A DNA stretch of 57,734 nt from Prevotella sp. (GTDB lineage: Bacteria; Bacteroidota; Bacteroidia; Bacteroidales; Bacteroidaceae), in contig JAGCRH010000001.1 in NCBI GenBank assembly GCA_017964785.1, forward strand, positions 1 through 57,734, given 5' to 3'. Under the pieces are notes generated by a model. That model was given only the letters and a program-made list of their open reading frames with translations, was not told the DNA's origin and made no database searches. Positions 45,557-53,459 of this stretch are shown piece by piece. Position numbers and translations under genes: made by a program. Position 1 is the stretch's first letter. Each line of letters starts with the position of its first letter.

Positions 45557-48280
45557 CTACTTTCTCCTTACTTGATTAAGTTTGCTCTTCCAAGGTGTCA
45601 TCTCTTCGGCGAGAAGTACACCGTCTATCTGATGGACAACAGCATCGGATGCCTGATATGTCGTGGCGGCATTACCTGCGCCACTATACCAATACTCGCG
45701 GCAAATACAATTGTAGAGTCCGTCGGTCTTTACGACTTTGCGAACTTCATAAGGTTGGTTATTCTCCTTTTTCTTCTGATTGACATTGTCCATCACCCAC
45801 ATCTGGCCTCCCTCGTGATTGACGGTGAGAGGATAGAAACGACTCGTTTCCGGGTTACGTCTCATCGTTTCATAGTCGTTTTCGTATCTAGGTATTCTCT
45901 TAACGATCTCACCATCTTTTTCTTCATCATATATCTCAGGAGCCATATTGATGGCAATAGAATGGTCCTGTATGTGGTAGCGGATAAAGTCGACAATGAT
46001 ACTCTTGATGATACTCTGGGCTTCCTTTGCTTCATCTTCACTGCCTTCATAGGTGGAATCGTTATAAGCATCATAGTCATCCCAAGTGGGCAGCAAACCG
46101 TTATCAATCAGTTCCCTGATGGATTCGTTGGTAGGCACATAGACAGTATAGTTATAGTTGTCAAACAAGGACAGGTTCATATTACCTTGATTGCTCAGAC
46201 CGGCTTTTCTGCTCCCAGACTTAGCCTTTAAAAGGTCAGAACCTTCCAAAAGTTTCAGGAATTCTGAAAATTCGGGTTTTTCCTGAAGGGTCATATAGAC
46301 GGATTTCTCTGAAGCCATTGGCACTTGCTCATTTAAGATATAGGCTTTACCATTGGTTTTCGTGTAGATATTCTCATTGTCAACCGGCAATATTTTTTTG
46401 TTGTGATCTGTCTGCCAGCCACCGGCAAATGCCATTCGACCGTCAGGAGACTTGGTGACTCTGAGAAGTGTGCCGCCCTTTGACTTATAAAATTCGTGTC
46501 CGTCCTCTATGTCGCCGACAATGATCAATTGATCCATCAGTCGATACAAACAGTCTACAATGACATTGGTGGCAACATTGTCCTGGATCAGATCACCCAA
46601 AGTGATGTTTCCGTCTTCGTCTATTGTGCATTGGTAGCGCCGTGCCTGAACTTTTTGGTCGTTACCTTTCCTTTCATCGTAATAAAATTCTAGGACGGTT
46701 GGAGATGATACGTTTTCTGTATTATAACTGGCAAAATCGAGATACTGGAGCATGGCATCGTTTGAAGGAAGAATCAGACTGTACCTTGATTGCATGGAAA
46801 GCAAATAGGGTAGGAAGTTTAACCTTGCTGCTGGTGCACTCGAAGTTGCGGATAAAAGTGAGGCTGCTGAGATGGCCCAGTAAATCACATTCATTGCGGA
46901 CGGATGGGACAGGGCAGGATAGGCTACAGAAGCAAACTCTGCCGGGGTGAAAACGCGGTTTGTCATATATACCACGCCATTACAACCCATAAAGCAAGAA
47001 TCAACGTCTGACATCTTAATACCCATCTCTTCCTTGGCATCGTTTAGTATTCTGTCGAATTTCGAAGGGATGGCCTCCGTGAATACAGGCATCATATTGA
47101 CGTTGATGAGTTTAGCCATTGTGGCTTCGGGGATGCTGTCAATAACACCATATTCTTCTTGAAGATCCTTACCTTCATTATTCCACCAGTGCTCCAAAGC
47201 CTCGTTTGTAGGAGCAAACATAGCACCGGCATCGTAGTTCAGAGAATTATCCGTCGTGGCGTTGATATATTGGTTCCATCCTGGATCGAATCTCAGCATG
47301 GCATTTACTGCCTTACCATCCGGTGTGGAGACATTGGTGCCACCAGCAGAAACGTTACTATAGTAGCGAAGCGTATAAACTGAGTCCTGATTGTTGTAGA
47401 GTCGGTTGTATTCCCTGGTGCCGGCTGCATTATAGTATGGCGCACAAAACCGGTCGATTAACTGTGACCAACGGGATGTGCTAGGATGTTGGCGGATAAT
47501 CTCTGCCATGTTGGGGGCCGATTCAAATACACCGTCCACTTTTTGAATATAACCGTTTTTGCAAGTGATGTCACGTTCCACAACTTTCTTGCCGTTTACC
47601 CATGCTTCATTGATGTCGTTGGCCTGATGGTTTGTCAGTACGTCAAGATCTGCATTCGTAATCTTGTTGACTTTCATAAAAATGGGTAGGAAATGAATCA
47701 TCGGAGCGGTTGTGGCATCCTTCAAAATGGGAATGCTCTTACCGTTGTCCTTGAACTTGGCCCATACTGCTGTGTTCGGCATCTGGCTGGGCCGCAGAAT
47801 CTGTACGGAGTCGTAGATGCTGGTTGCCGTTTCACGGCGCATGGTACGACCCTCTTCTGGAGCGTTGTCTTCACCTTGAGGCCTGCCATTTGACATCAAC
47901 TCAATCAAGTAGGCGTTGTTGATCATTGAGTTGTTGAGCAGAAGTTTCTTCTGCGACATGGATAGTTGTTCGTAACGGTTTACACCCCATGGGTTTTTGG
48001 TAAACCATTCTCTGAAGGCTGAGTCATTGGCGACAAACAGGGTTTTTGAGCCTGTGTGGCTGAGAACCTCGCGCTGTCCCAAGTCGTCAATCAACTTTAG
48101 CATCGTGGTGTAATTGCCATCATCCTCCAGACGCTCATAAATGGAGTTTCCCAGCCAATCAGGTTGTCCTGTAAGCACAAAGTCGTCCTTACAACCCTGT
48201 AAAACTGAAGCACCCATCAGCAGTCCGCAGGCGGCAATGAGCCACTGACGCCATTGTTTTGCGATTTGTCTCTGTTCCAT
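45557..48280 (-). CDS. Multi-fasciclin (FAS1) lipoprotein, 907 aa, head of the locus
   Basis: A lipoprotein signal ends at VLQGC (Cys30). FAS1 hallmark strands recur four times: KTLFVANDSAF near residue 79-89, GAMFAPTNEAL near 352-362, YSLILPSNDAML near 500-511 and YTVYVPTNESI near 711-721. So about four FAS1-like domains span nearly the whole mature protein. It is the first gene of the seven-gene unit behind the -7 element at 48349-48356. FAS1 arrays bind other proteins or polysaccharides at surfaces; the ligand here is unknown. At 907 residues it is unusually long for a bacterial FAS1 protein. Confidence 0.88.
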   Translation of the reverse strand: MEQRQIAKQWRQWLIAACGLLMGASVLQGCKDDFVLTGQPDWLGNSIYERLEDDGNYTTMLKLIDDLGQREVLSHTGSKTLFVANDSAFREWFTKNPWGVNRYEQLSMSQKKLLLNNSMINNAYLIELMSNGRPQGEDNAPEEGRTMRRETATSIYDSVQILRPSQMPNTAVWAKFKDNGKSIPILKDATTAPMIHFLPIFMKVNKITNADLDVLTNHQANDINEAWVNGKKVVERDITCKNGYIQKVDGVFESAPNMAEIIRQHPSTSRWSQLIDRFCAPYYNAAGTREYNRLYNNQDSVYTLRYYSNVSAGGTNVSTPDGKAVNAMLRFDPGWNQYINATTDNSLNYDAGAMFAPTNEALEHWWNNEGKDLQEEYGVIDSIPEATMAKLINVNMMPVFTEAIPSKFDRILNDAKEEMGIKMSDVDSCFMGCNGVVYMTNRVFTPAEFASVAYPALSHPSAMNVIYWAISAASLLSATSSAPAARLNFLPYLLSMQSRYSLILPSNDAMLQYLDFASYNTENVSSPTVLEFYYDERKGNDQKVQARRYQCTIDEDGNITLGDLIQDNVATNVIVDCLYRLMDQLIIVGDIEDGHEFYKSKGGTLLRVTKSPDGRMAFAGGWQTDHNKKILPVDNENIYTKTNGKAYILNEQVPMASEKSVYMTLQEKPEFSEFLKLLEGSDLLKAKSGSRKAGLSNQGNMNLSLFDNYNYTVYVPTNESIRELIDNGLLPTWDDYDAYNDSTYEGSEDEAKEAQSIIKSIIVDFIRYHIQDHSIAINMAPEIYDEEKDGEIVKRIPRYENDYETMRRNPETSRFYPLTVNHEGGQMWVMDNVNQKKKENNQPYEVRKVVKTDGLYNCICREYWYSGAGNAATTYQASDAVVHQIDGVLLAEEMTPWKSKLNQVRRK

Positions 48281-48348
48281 AAATTTTGTTACTTTATTTT
48301 TGTTGGTTATTGTTTGTTGCGTTATGGCATTCTGATTCGTTGCGGATG

Positions 48349-48356
48349 CAAATTTA
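48349..48356 (-). promoter_or_regulatory. -7 element of the fasciclin/Sus operon promoter
   Basis: On the minus strand TAAATTTG matches TAnnTTTG 68 bases upstream of the 907-aa fasciclin start. No good TTTG lies 19-21 bases further upstream, so the promoter may be weak or need an activator. The rest of the 321-base gap to argC is AT-rich, apart from the terminator at 48490-48528. Confidence 0.5.
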
Positions 48357-48489
48357 CTTAATATTTTCTAATAAGAAATATTGATTTATAACAAATTTTA
48401 TAATAGATACACCTTGCAAAGTTTGTGTAACATTAAAGAATGTCCTTTTTATGAAGAAACCTGAAATGAGTGTAATGATGACCCGCAAA

Positions 48490-48528
48490 AAAAATAAAGC
48501 CTCAGTTATGAGCCGAGGCTTTATTTTT
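48490..48528 (-). terminator. Terminator of the argR-argG-argC operon
   Basis: A perfect 14-bp stem (arms 48490-48503 and 48515-48528) with an 11-base loop lies 75 bases after the argC stop. A run of eight or more T follows on the minus strand. Confidence 0.9.
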
Positions 48529-48602
48529 GCGGATAGTTTCTATACTGGCGCACTGAAGTGCGCCTAGGAGTGTACTATAGTTCTCTGGTAGGGTATCATT
48601 GC

Positions 48603-49568
48603 TTAGAAAGCAGATGCCTTTAATCTCAAGCCTGCCTTCTCGTTGATGCCAAACATAATATTCATGTTCTGCACAGCCTGTCCGACGGCACCTTTCAGAA
48701 GGTTGTCGATGCAAGAGGTAACGAGCAGTTTGTCACCGTATTTCTCTACATGTACCAGTGCCTTGTTGGTGTTCACTACTTGTTTCAGGTCGAGGGACTT
48801 TTCGCTGTAGTGGGTGAAGGCAGTGTCTTTGTAGAAGTCCTTGTAGGCCTCGATGATGTCCTCTATAGGAGCCTTAGTCTTGATGACTGCGGTACAGAAG
48901 ATTCCTCTGGCAAAGTCTCCACGATAGGGGATGAAGTCGATGTCAGCATCCAGATAACCCTGAGTCTGTTTCAGACTCTGGCGGATTTCTGCGATATGCT
49001 GGTGCTGGAAGGGCTTGTAAATGCTCAGGTTGTTGTTGCGCCATGAGAAATGGGTGGTAGCACCAGGCTTCTGACCTGCTCCCGTTGAGCCTGTGATGGC
49101 ATTGACGGCCACATCTTCTTTCAGTAGATTGAGGTGAGCGGCAGGCAACAGTGCCACTTGGATACAGGTGGCAAAGCAGCCTGGATTAGCCACGTGCTGT
49201 GCCTTTGCGATTTCTTCTTTGTTGATTTCAGGCAGGCCGTAGACATAGTCGTGGTCGCCCTTGATGCGGAAATCTTGGGCAAGGTCGATGATTTTCACGT
49301 TTTCTGGGATGGTGTGCTCCTTCAAGAAGGCCTCACTCTTACCATGACCGAAACAGAAGAACAAGACATCGATCTTGTCAAATGGCATTTCATCGGTGAA
49401 TCGCAACCCCGTTTCGCCGATGAGGCCCTCGTGGACATCGCTGACCAGATTCCCGGCATTGCTCTCCGAATTGGCGAAGACAATCTCTGCCTCAGGGTGG
49501 TTGAGCAGCAGACGGATGAGTTCTCCACCCGTATAGCCTGCTGCACCAAGTATTCCAACTTTAATCAT
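48603..49568 (-). CDS. argC: N-acetyl(acyl)-gamma-glutamyl-phosphate reductase
   Basis: 321 residues. The NADP-binding start reads VGILGAAGYTGGELIRLLL, the catalytic cysteine is in VANPGCFATCIQVALLP (about residue 131), and later come TGSTGAGQKPGA and the C-terminal dimer region. It reduces N-acyl-glutamyl phosphate to the semialdehyde in arginine synthesis. It lies 36 bases after argG in the argR-GNAT-argG-argC unit. The next arg gene, argD, is 17 kb away, with the fasciclin/Sus locus between them. Confidence 0.95.
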   Translation of the reverse strand: MIKVGILGAAGYTGGELIRLLLNHPEAEIVFANSESNAGNLVSDVHEGLIGETGLRFTDEMPFDKIDVLFFCFGHGKSEAFLKEHTIPENVKIIDLAQDFRIKGDHDYVYGLPEINKEEIAKAQHVANPGCFATCIQVALLPAAHLNLLKEDVAVNAITGSTGAGQKPGATTHFSWRNNNLSIYKPFQHQHIAEIRQSLKQTQGYLDADIDFIPYRGDFARGIFCTAVIKTKAPIEDIIEAYKDFYKDTAFTHYSEKSLDLKQVVNTNKALVHVEKYGDKLLVTSCIDNLLKGAVGQAVQNMNIMFGINEKAGLRLKASAF

Positions 49569-49570
49569 AA

Positions 49571-49600
49571 ATTCGTGTAATTCGTGAAATTCGTGGTCGA
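49571..49600 (-). repeat. TTCGTGAAA-type 9-bp stutter between argG and argC
   Basis: Three imperfect 9-bp units (AATTCGTGT, AATTCGTGA, AATTCGTGG on the plus strand) fill the spacer directly upstream of the argC ATG. Confidence 0.75.
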
Positions 49601-49604
49601 AAAA

Positions 49605-50807
49605 TCAGCGTTTCTCGTCTTTATGAATGCCGTAATAGACGCGCAGCGGTGTGCTTGATACTTTGATGAAGCCCTTGGCCTCGTCGGCTGTCCAGCCGGT
49701 CTGAGTCTCGCCATATTCGCCGAGTTTGCTCTTTGTCAGGTCATTGGCAGAGTCGATACCCACAGTTTCAAAACCGTAGGGACGGAGTTTCAGGATGGCC
49801 GTACCCGTCACATTACGCTGCGATGAGGTCAGCATGGCCTCGATATCAGGCATCACGGGCTCTAAGTATTGGCTCTCGTGCAAGAACATACCATACCAGT
49901 TGGCTACTTGGTCTTTCCAGTATTGCTGCCACTTGCTCAGGGTCGACTTCTCCAACAAGCGATGGGCCTCAATGATGAGTTTGGGGGCTGCTGCCTCAAA
50001 GCCCACACGGCCCTTGATACCGATGATGGTATCGCCAACGTTGGCATCACGTCCAATGGCGTAGGAAGCGCCGATCTCCTCAATCTTCTGGATGGCCTTG
50101 ATTCGGTCGTCAAAGTGCACACCATTGACACCTACAATCTCGCCTTTCTCAAACTGAATCTTCAATAGTGATTCCTGTTCCTTGGCAGTGACATGCTTCA
50201 GATAGGCGTCCTCAGGCAGACCCTGTGTCGGATCAAGCAACTCGCCGCCACAGATACTGGTGCCCCAGATGCCTACATTATAGGAGTATTTCAGTTTCGT
50301 GAAGTCTGCGAAGAAGCCGTGTTCGTTCAGATAGTCGACCTCCTCTTTGCGGGTCAGTTTCTGGTCGCGGGTCAGGGTAATGATCTCTACACCGGGGGCC
50401 ATGACGAGGAAAGTCATATCGAAGCGGATCTGGTCATTGCCGGCACCCGTACTTCCGTGGGCGATGGCATCGGCACCAATCTCTTTGGCATAACGGGCAA
50501 TGGAGATGGCTTGGAAGATACGTTCACTGCTGACACTGATGGGGTAGCAGTTGTTACGCAGCACGTTGCCGAAGATCATGTATTTCAGCGACTTGGCATA
50601 GTACTCCTGTGTCACATCGAGAGTGACATATTTTACGGCACCCAACTTATAGGCGTTCTCCTCGTTCTTCTTCAACTGTTCTTCGCTGAAACCACCGGTA
50701 TTGGCGCAGGCGGCATACACATCCCATCCGTCCTGGGTCAGTTTCATCACGGTGTAACTGGTGTCAAGCCCACCAGAAAAGGCTACTACAACTTTCTTGT
50801 TTGCCAT
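49605..50807 (-). CDS. argG: Argininosuccinate synthase
   Basis: 400 residues. The PP-loop ATP motif is VVAFSGGLDTSYTVMKL at the N-terminus, followed by HGSTGAGNDQIRFD and VDYLNEHGFF; the C-terminal oligomerisation helix is present. It condenses citrulline with aspartate to argininosuccinate. It is the third gene of the argR unit. argH, argB and a deacylase are not in the window. Confidence 0.97.
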   Translation of the reverse strand: MANKKVVVAFSGGLDTSYTVMKLTQDGWDVYAACANTGGFSEEQLKKNEENAYKLGAVKYVTLDVTQEYYAKSLKYMIFGNVLRNNCYPISVSSERIFQAISIARYAKEIGADAIAHGSTGAGNDQIRFDMTFLVMAPGVEIITLTRDQKLTRKEEVDYLNEHGFFADFTKLKYSYNVGIWGTSICGGELLDPTQGLPEDAYLKHVTAKEQESLLKIQFEKGEIVGVNGVHFDDRIKAIQKIEEIGASYAIGRDANVGDTIIGIKGRVGFEAAAPKLIIEAHRLLEKSTLSKWQQYWKDQVANWYGMFLHESQYLEPVMPDIEAMLTSSQRNVTGTAILKLRPYGFETVGIDSANDLTKSKLGEYGETQTGWTADEAKGFIKVSSTPLRVYYGIHKDEKR

Positions 50808-50844
50808 ATCTTTTTTTCTTATTATATTATACCTTATTTATATA

Positions 50845-51456
50845 TTATTCTTCTTTACCGTCTATCTGGCGGATGCGTTCTATCACATCGTCGGGAATTT
50901 TGGCGGGCAGGTGTTCTGTCGGATCGTACAGCATCGCCGTACAGATACAGTATTTCCGCCCAGTCCGATGCAGCACATCCACATTACAACAGCCTTCGCA
51001 GCCTTTCCAGAAAGCCTCGTCTTCCGTCAGGTCGGCAAAGGTCACGGGCTGATAGCCTAAGGCAGTATTCATCGCCATCACAGCGGCGCCGCTCGTCAGG
51101 GAGAAAATCTTAGCGTGTGGCCAACGGGTGCGGGCCAATGAGAAGGTCATATCTTTGATGCGCTTAGCCACGTGGTGCCCACGGTAGTCGGGGTGAACAA
51201 TCAGACCGGAGGTGGTCACATATTGTTGGTTCTCCCAGGTCTCAATATAACTGAACCCCGCAAACTGACCGTCTTTCGTAAGGGCAATGACGGCTTTGGC
51301 CTCCTGCATCTTTTTGGCCAGATATTCGTGTGTTCGCTTGGCAATACCTGTGCCACGTACCTTGGCAGCGTCTGCGATCGTCTCTAAGATCGTATCGACG
51401 TATTTTTCGTGCTCCGGCCCTGCCACAAGGACTTCAATTTCTATTTCCTGTTCCAT
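50845..51456 (-). CDS. GNAT acyltransferase in the arginine cluster, candidate N-acylglutamate synthase
   Basis: 203 residues from ATG 51456; a TTG at 51474 would add six residues. GNAT fold: an acyl-CoA-binding stretch GLIVHPDYRGHHVAKRIKD (about 84-102), preceded by FAGFSYIETWE. The C-terminal part is unusual, with a Cys cluster (FWKGCEGCCNVDVLHRTG, then KYCICTAM), which might bind a metal. It is second in the argR-argG-argC unit (50-base and 37-base gaps). Since an argA or argJ gene is not seen nearby, it could supply the first acylation of glutamate. This is inferred from position; the substrate is unproven. Confidence 0.85.
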   Translation of the reverse strand: MEQEIEIEVLVAGPEHEKYVDTILETIADAAKVRGTGIAKRTHEYLAKKMQEAKAVIALTKDGQFAGFSYIETWENQQYVTTSGLIVHPDYRGHHVAKRIKDMTFSLARTRWPHAKIFSLTSGAAVMAMNTALGYQPVTFADLTEDEAFWKGCEGCCNVDVLHRTGRKYCICTAMLYDPTEHLPAKIPDDVIERIRQIDGKEE

Positions 51457-51506
51457 TGAATTATCTGTTCTCAATTTGTTCTGCGTAAAACTGTGAAATC
51501 TATGGT

Positions 51507-51983
51507 TTATCTCATGCTTGGAACGACTTCACTGAGAGCCTCAGATACATCCTGATGTCTGACCCCTTCCTTGATGACGATGAATATGGTGTCATCGCCA
51601 GCGATGGTGCCGATAATCTCCGGGATGTCGCTGTTGTCGATGTTCCAGGCAATGGAACTGGCATAGCCAGGTCGTGTCTTGATGACACCCATGTTGCCCG
51701 AAAAGTTGATGCTGACGAAGCCGGGTACCTTCAGCATCTCTCGGATACTATTAGGGGTACTCACCCGCTTATACATCGTCTCGTTGGGCAGTACATAGAC
51801 ATAGTTGCCACTCATCGAGGCGGCCTTGGCCACCTTCAACTGCTTCAGGTCGCGACTCAGTGTGGCCTGTGTCAGTCTGAAACCTTCTTTCTGAAGGGCT
51901 GCCAACAATTCGTCCTGACTACCTAATTGCTGGCTCGAAATGATGAGTCGAAGTGCCTCTAATCGGCTGTTCTTTACTTTCAT
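51507..51983 (-). CDS. argR: Arginine repressor
   Basis: 158 residues from ATG 51983; an in-frame extension upstream would reach into the promoter. The N-terminal winged helix (LRLIISSQQLGSQDELLAALQ, then LTQATLSRDLKQLKVAK) binds ARG boxes. The C-terminal domain ends with IIGTIAGDDTIFIVIK, the hexamerisation and arginine-binding core. With arginine it represses arginine genes. It heads the argR-GNAT-argG-argC unit, and palindromes overlapping its own promoter (52005-52063) suggest autoregulation. Confidence 0.95.
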   Translation of the reverse strand: MKVKNSRLEALRLIISSQQLGSQDELLAALQKEGFRLTQATLSRDLKQLKVAKAASMSGNYVYVLPNETMYKRVSTPNSIREMLKVPGFVSINFSGNMGVIKTRPGYASSIAWNIDNSDIPEIIGTIAGDDTIFIVIKEGVRHQDVSEALSEVVPSMR

Positions 51984-52004
51984 GTTGGTATATTTATACA
52001 AAGT

Positions 52005-52036
52005 CGGCTGCAAAATTACATATTATTTTGCAACCG
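52005..52036. promoter_or_regulatory. Putative ArgR operator overlapping the argR promoter
   Basis: An imperfect palindrome: CGGnTGCAAAAT, 8 bases, ATTTTGCAnCCG. It covers the -7 element of argR. Its TGCA-A/T-rich core is like ARG-box designs, but the -7 consensus itself contributes the half TAATTTTGCA. Confidence 0.6.
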
Positions 52037-52042
52037 ACCAAA
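52011..52042 (-). promoter_or_regulatory. argR operon promoter
   Basis: On the minus strand TTTG (52039-52042), 20 bases, then TAATTTTG (52011-52018), exact consensus, 27 bases upstream of ATG 51983. Confidence 0.8.
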
Positions 52043-52047
52043 CATTT

Positions 52048-52063
52048 CTGCATATTTTTGCAG
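52048..52063. promoter_or_regulatory. Second TGCA palindrome upstream of argR
   Basis: CTGCATATTTTTGCAG is a 16-base near-palindrome just upstream of the -33 element. Together with 52005-52036 it gives two adjacent ARG-box-like sites, as expected for a hexameric repressor. Confidence 0.5.
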
Positions 52064-52089
52064 TTAATCTTGTATATATACCTTGTTTG

Positions 52090-52698
52090 TTACTTTTTCA
52101 TGTCGAAGCCGACGCGCACACCTTCGTATTGCTTGCTCAGTTCTCCGATCGTCTGCAAGTCTGTCCTACCACTCAGGGCGACCATGGTCTGCAAGACATT
52201 CAAAAGTTTTTTGCCCTCAAAAAGAATGGAGATGCCGTTCAGTTCTCTTTTGGCGTAACAGTTGATGGAGAGCAACAAGCCCTTCAATTTGATTTGTTGG
52301 TCTGCCTCGTTGAAAGTATAGGTGCCACTGAAATTCGTCCCCACAATCTTGGAGGAGAAGGTGCCATCCTGATTAAATGTAATATATGTGTTACTGGACG
52401 AGATGCCCACTTGCTGATAATAAGGTGCCAGTTTTTCTTCAATCTGCACGGCGGCTACCTCGCCACCGGCCTTTGCCAACAGGTTTTTACTCGTAAAGGC
52501 ACAGCCTGGCGCGTCGTACCTCCATGTCCCGATAAGGTTTTGTGCGCTGACCTTGTCGAGGCCAATCACGCTGGTGATGGCATTCACAACGCCAGTCCCG
52601 TTTGTCATGGCACTCAGTACCTGATTCATGTTGCCACAACTGGTCATCAGCAGACAAATGCCTGCGACCATCCCAATCATTATCTTTTTCATTTTCAT
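52090..52698 (-). CDS. DUF4923-family lipoprotein
   Basis: 202 residues. A lipoprotein signal ends at LLMTSC (Cys21). The mature part has LIGTWRYDAPGCAFTSKNLLAKAGG, then ITFNQDGTFSSKI and GTYTFNEADQQIKLK, a lipocalin-like 'NLIGTW...FNQDGTF' arrangement seen in DUF4923 proteins of Prevotella and Bacteroides. Function unknown. It reads leftward toward argR and is divergent from the ECF sigma gene. The -7-like CGAAATTA (52738-52745) is one mismatch from consensus. Confidence 0.82.
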   Translation of the reverse strand: MKMKKIMIGMVAGICLLMTSCGNMNQVLSAMTNGTGVVNAITSVIGLDKVSAQNLIGTWRYDAPGCAFTSKNLLAKAGGEVAAVQIEEKLAPYYQQVGISSSNTYITFNQDGTFSSKIVGTNFSGTYTFNEADQQIKLKGLLLSINCYAKRELNGISILFEGKKLLNVLQTMVALSGRTDLQTIGELSKQYEGVRVGFDMKK

Positions 52699-52797
52699 AT
52701 TGTTTATTTGTTATTGTCCGATTATTTAATTCGGTTGCGAAATTACACATTTTTCCGCCAATATCATTCTTTTTATCAGAAATTAACTTTGACAAGA

Positions 52798-52828
52798 CTT
52801 GCATATTATGGTTTATGTCGTACCTTTG
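52798..52828 (+). promoter_or_regulatory. Promoter of the ECF sigma operon
   Basis: CTTG (52798-52801), 19 bases, then TACCTTTG (52821-52828), exact -7, 79 bases before the GTG start. Confidence 0.68.
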
Positions 52829-52907
52829 CACTTGACTTTTGCAGTTTAAGATTTTTTTGCAATAAGGAGCGAGATATTTCGCCAAAGTTGTCGTATAACG
52901 AATAGGA

Positions 52908-53459
52908 GTGAGACAGAAAACGAGTGCTCTGACAGAGACAGAAATCGTGGAGGCCGTCCGACAAGGGCGGCGCGAGGGACAGACGGAGATGGTCTGTTGC
53001 TATGCTGAGCGTGTCTTTGCGATGGTGGTGCGCCAAGTGCCCAATGTGATGGATGCTCAGGAACTGACTCAGGATGCCTTCCTGCGGGCTTTCAGTCATA
53101 TCGACAGATACGAGCCACGCAAGGCTTCGCTCTCCACTTGGCTCTGCCGTATCGCCTACCGTCTGACACTCGACTTCCTGAAACGCCGCCGACCTGTCAT
53201 CGTAGCGATGGAGGACAATACGGAGATCAGCGATGAGGAAGTGGATTTATCCACAGGACGGGAAGAACGCATCGAGCGGTTGCAGGAACTGATGGACGAA
53301 CTGCCTGACGACGAACGGATGCTCTTGACGCTCTACTACTTCGAAGACCGTCCACTGACGGAGATTGCCTACATTACTGGCATTGAGCCTGGAGCACTGG
53401 CCAACCGTCTTTATCGGACACGTAAGAAACTCTATAAGATACTTCAAGAAGATGAATAA
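52908..53459 (+). CDS. ECF-type RNA polymerase sigma factor
   Basis: 183 residues starting at GTG 52908; there is no good ATG before the conserved region. Region 2 shows DAQELTQDAFLRAFSHIDRYEP...STWLCRIAYRLTLDFLKRR (about 42-92), and region 4 shows LPDDERMLLTLYYFEDRPLTEIAYITGIEPGALANRLYRTRKKL (about 132-175). It directs RNA polymerase to a small regulon, probably in response to envelope signals relayed by the membrane protein encoded next. The two genes overlap by eight bases. A third gene, a secreted protein, follows. Confidence 0.93.
   Translation: MRQKTSALTETEIVEAVRQGRREGQTEMVCCYAERVFAMVVRQVPNVMDAQELTQDAFLRAFSHIDRYEPRKASLSTWLCRIAYRLTLDFLKRRRPVIVAMEDNTEISDEEVDLSTGREERIERLQELMDELPDDERMLLTLYYFEDRPLTEIAYITGIEPGALANRLYRTRKKLYKILQEDE

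Noticed and set aside
45500-46231. 243-codon rightward frame opposite the 907-aa fasciclin gene
   Set aside because: It runs antisense across the SusC start and the FAS1 C-terminus and is hydrophobic by reverse-complement effect only.
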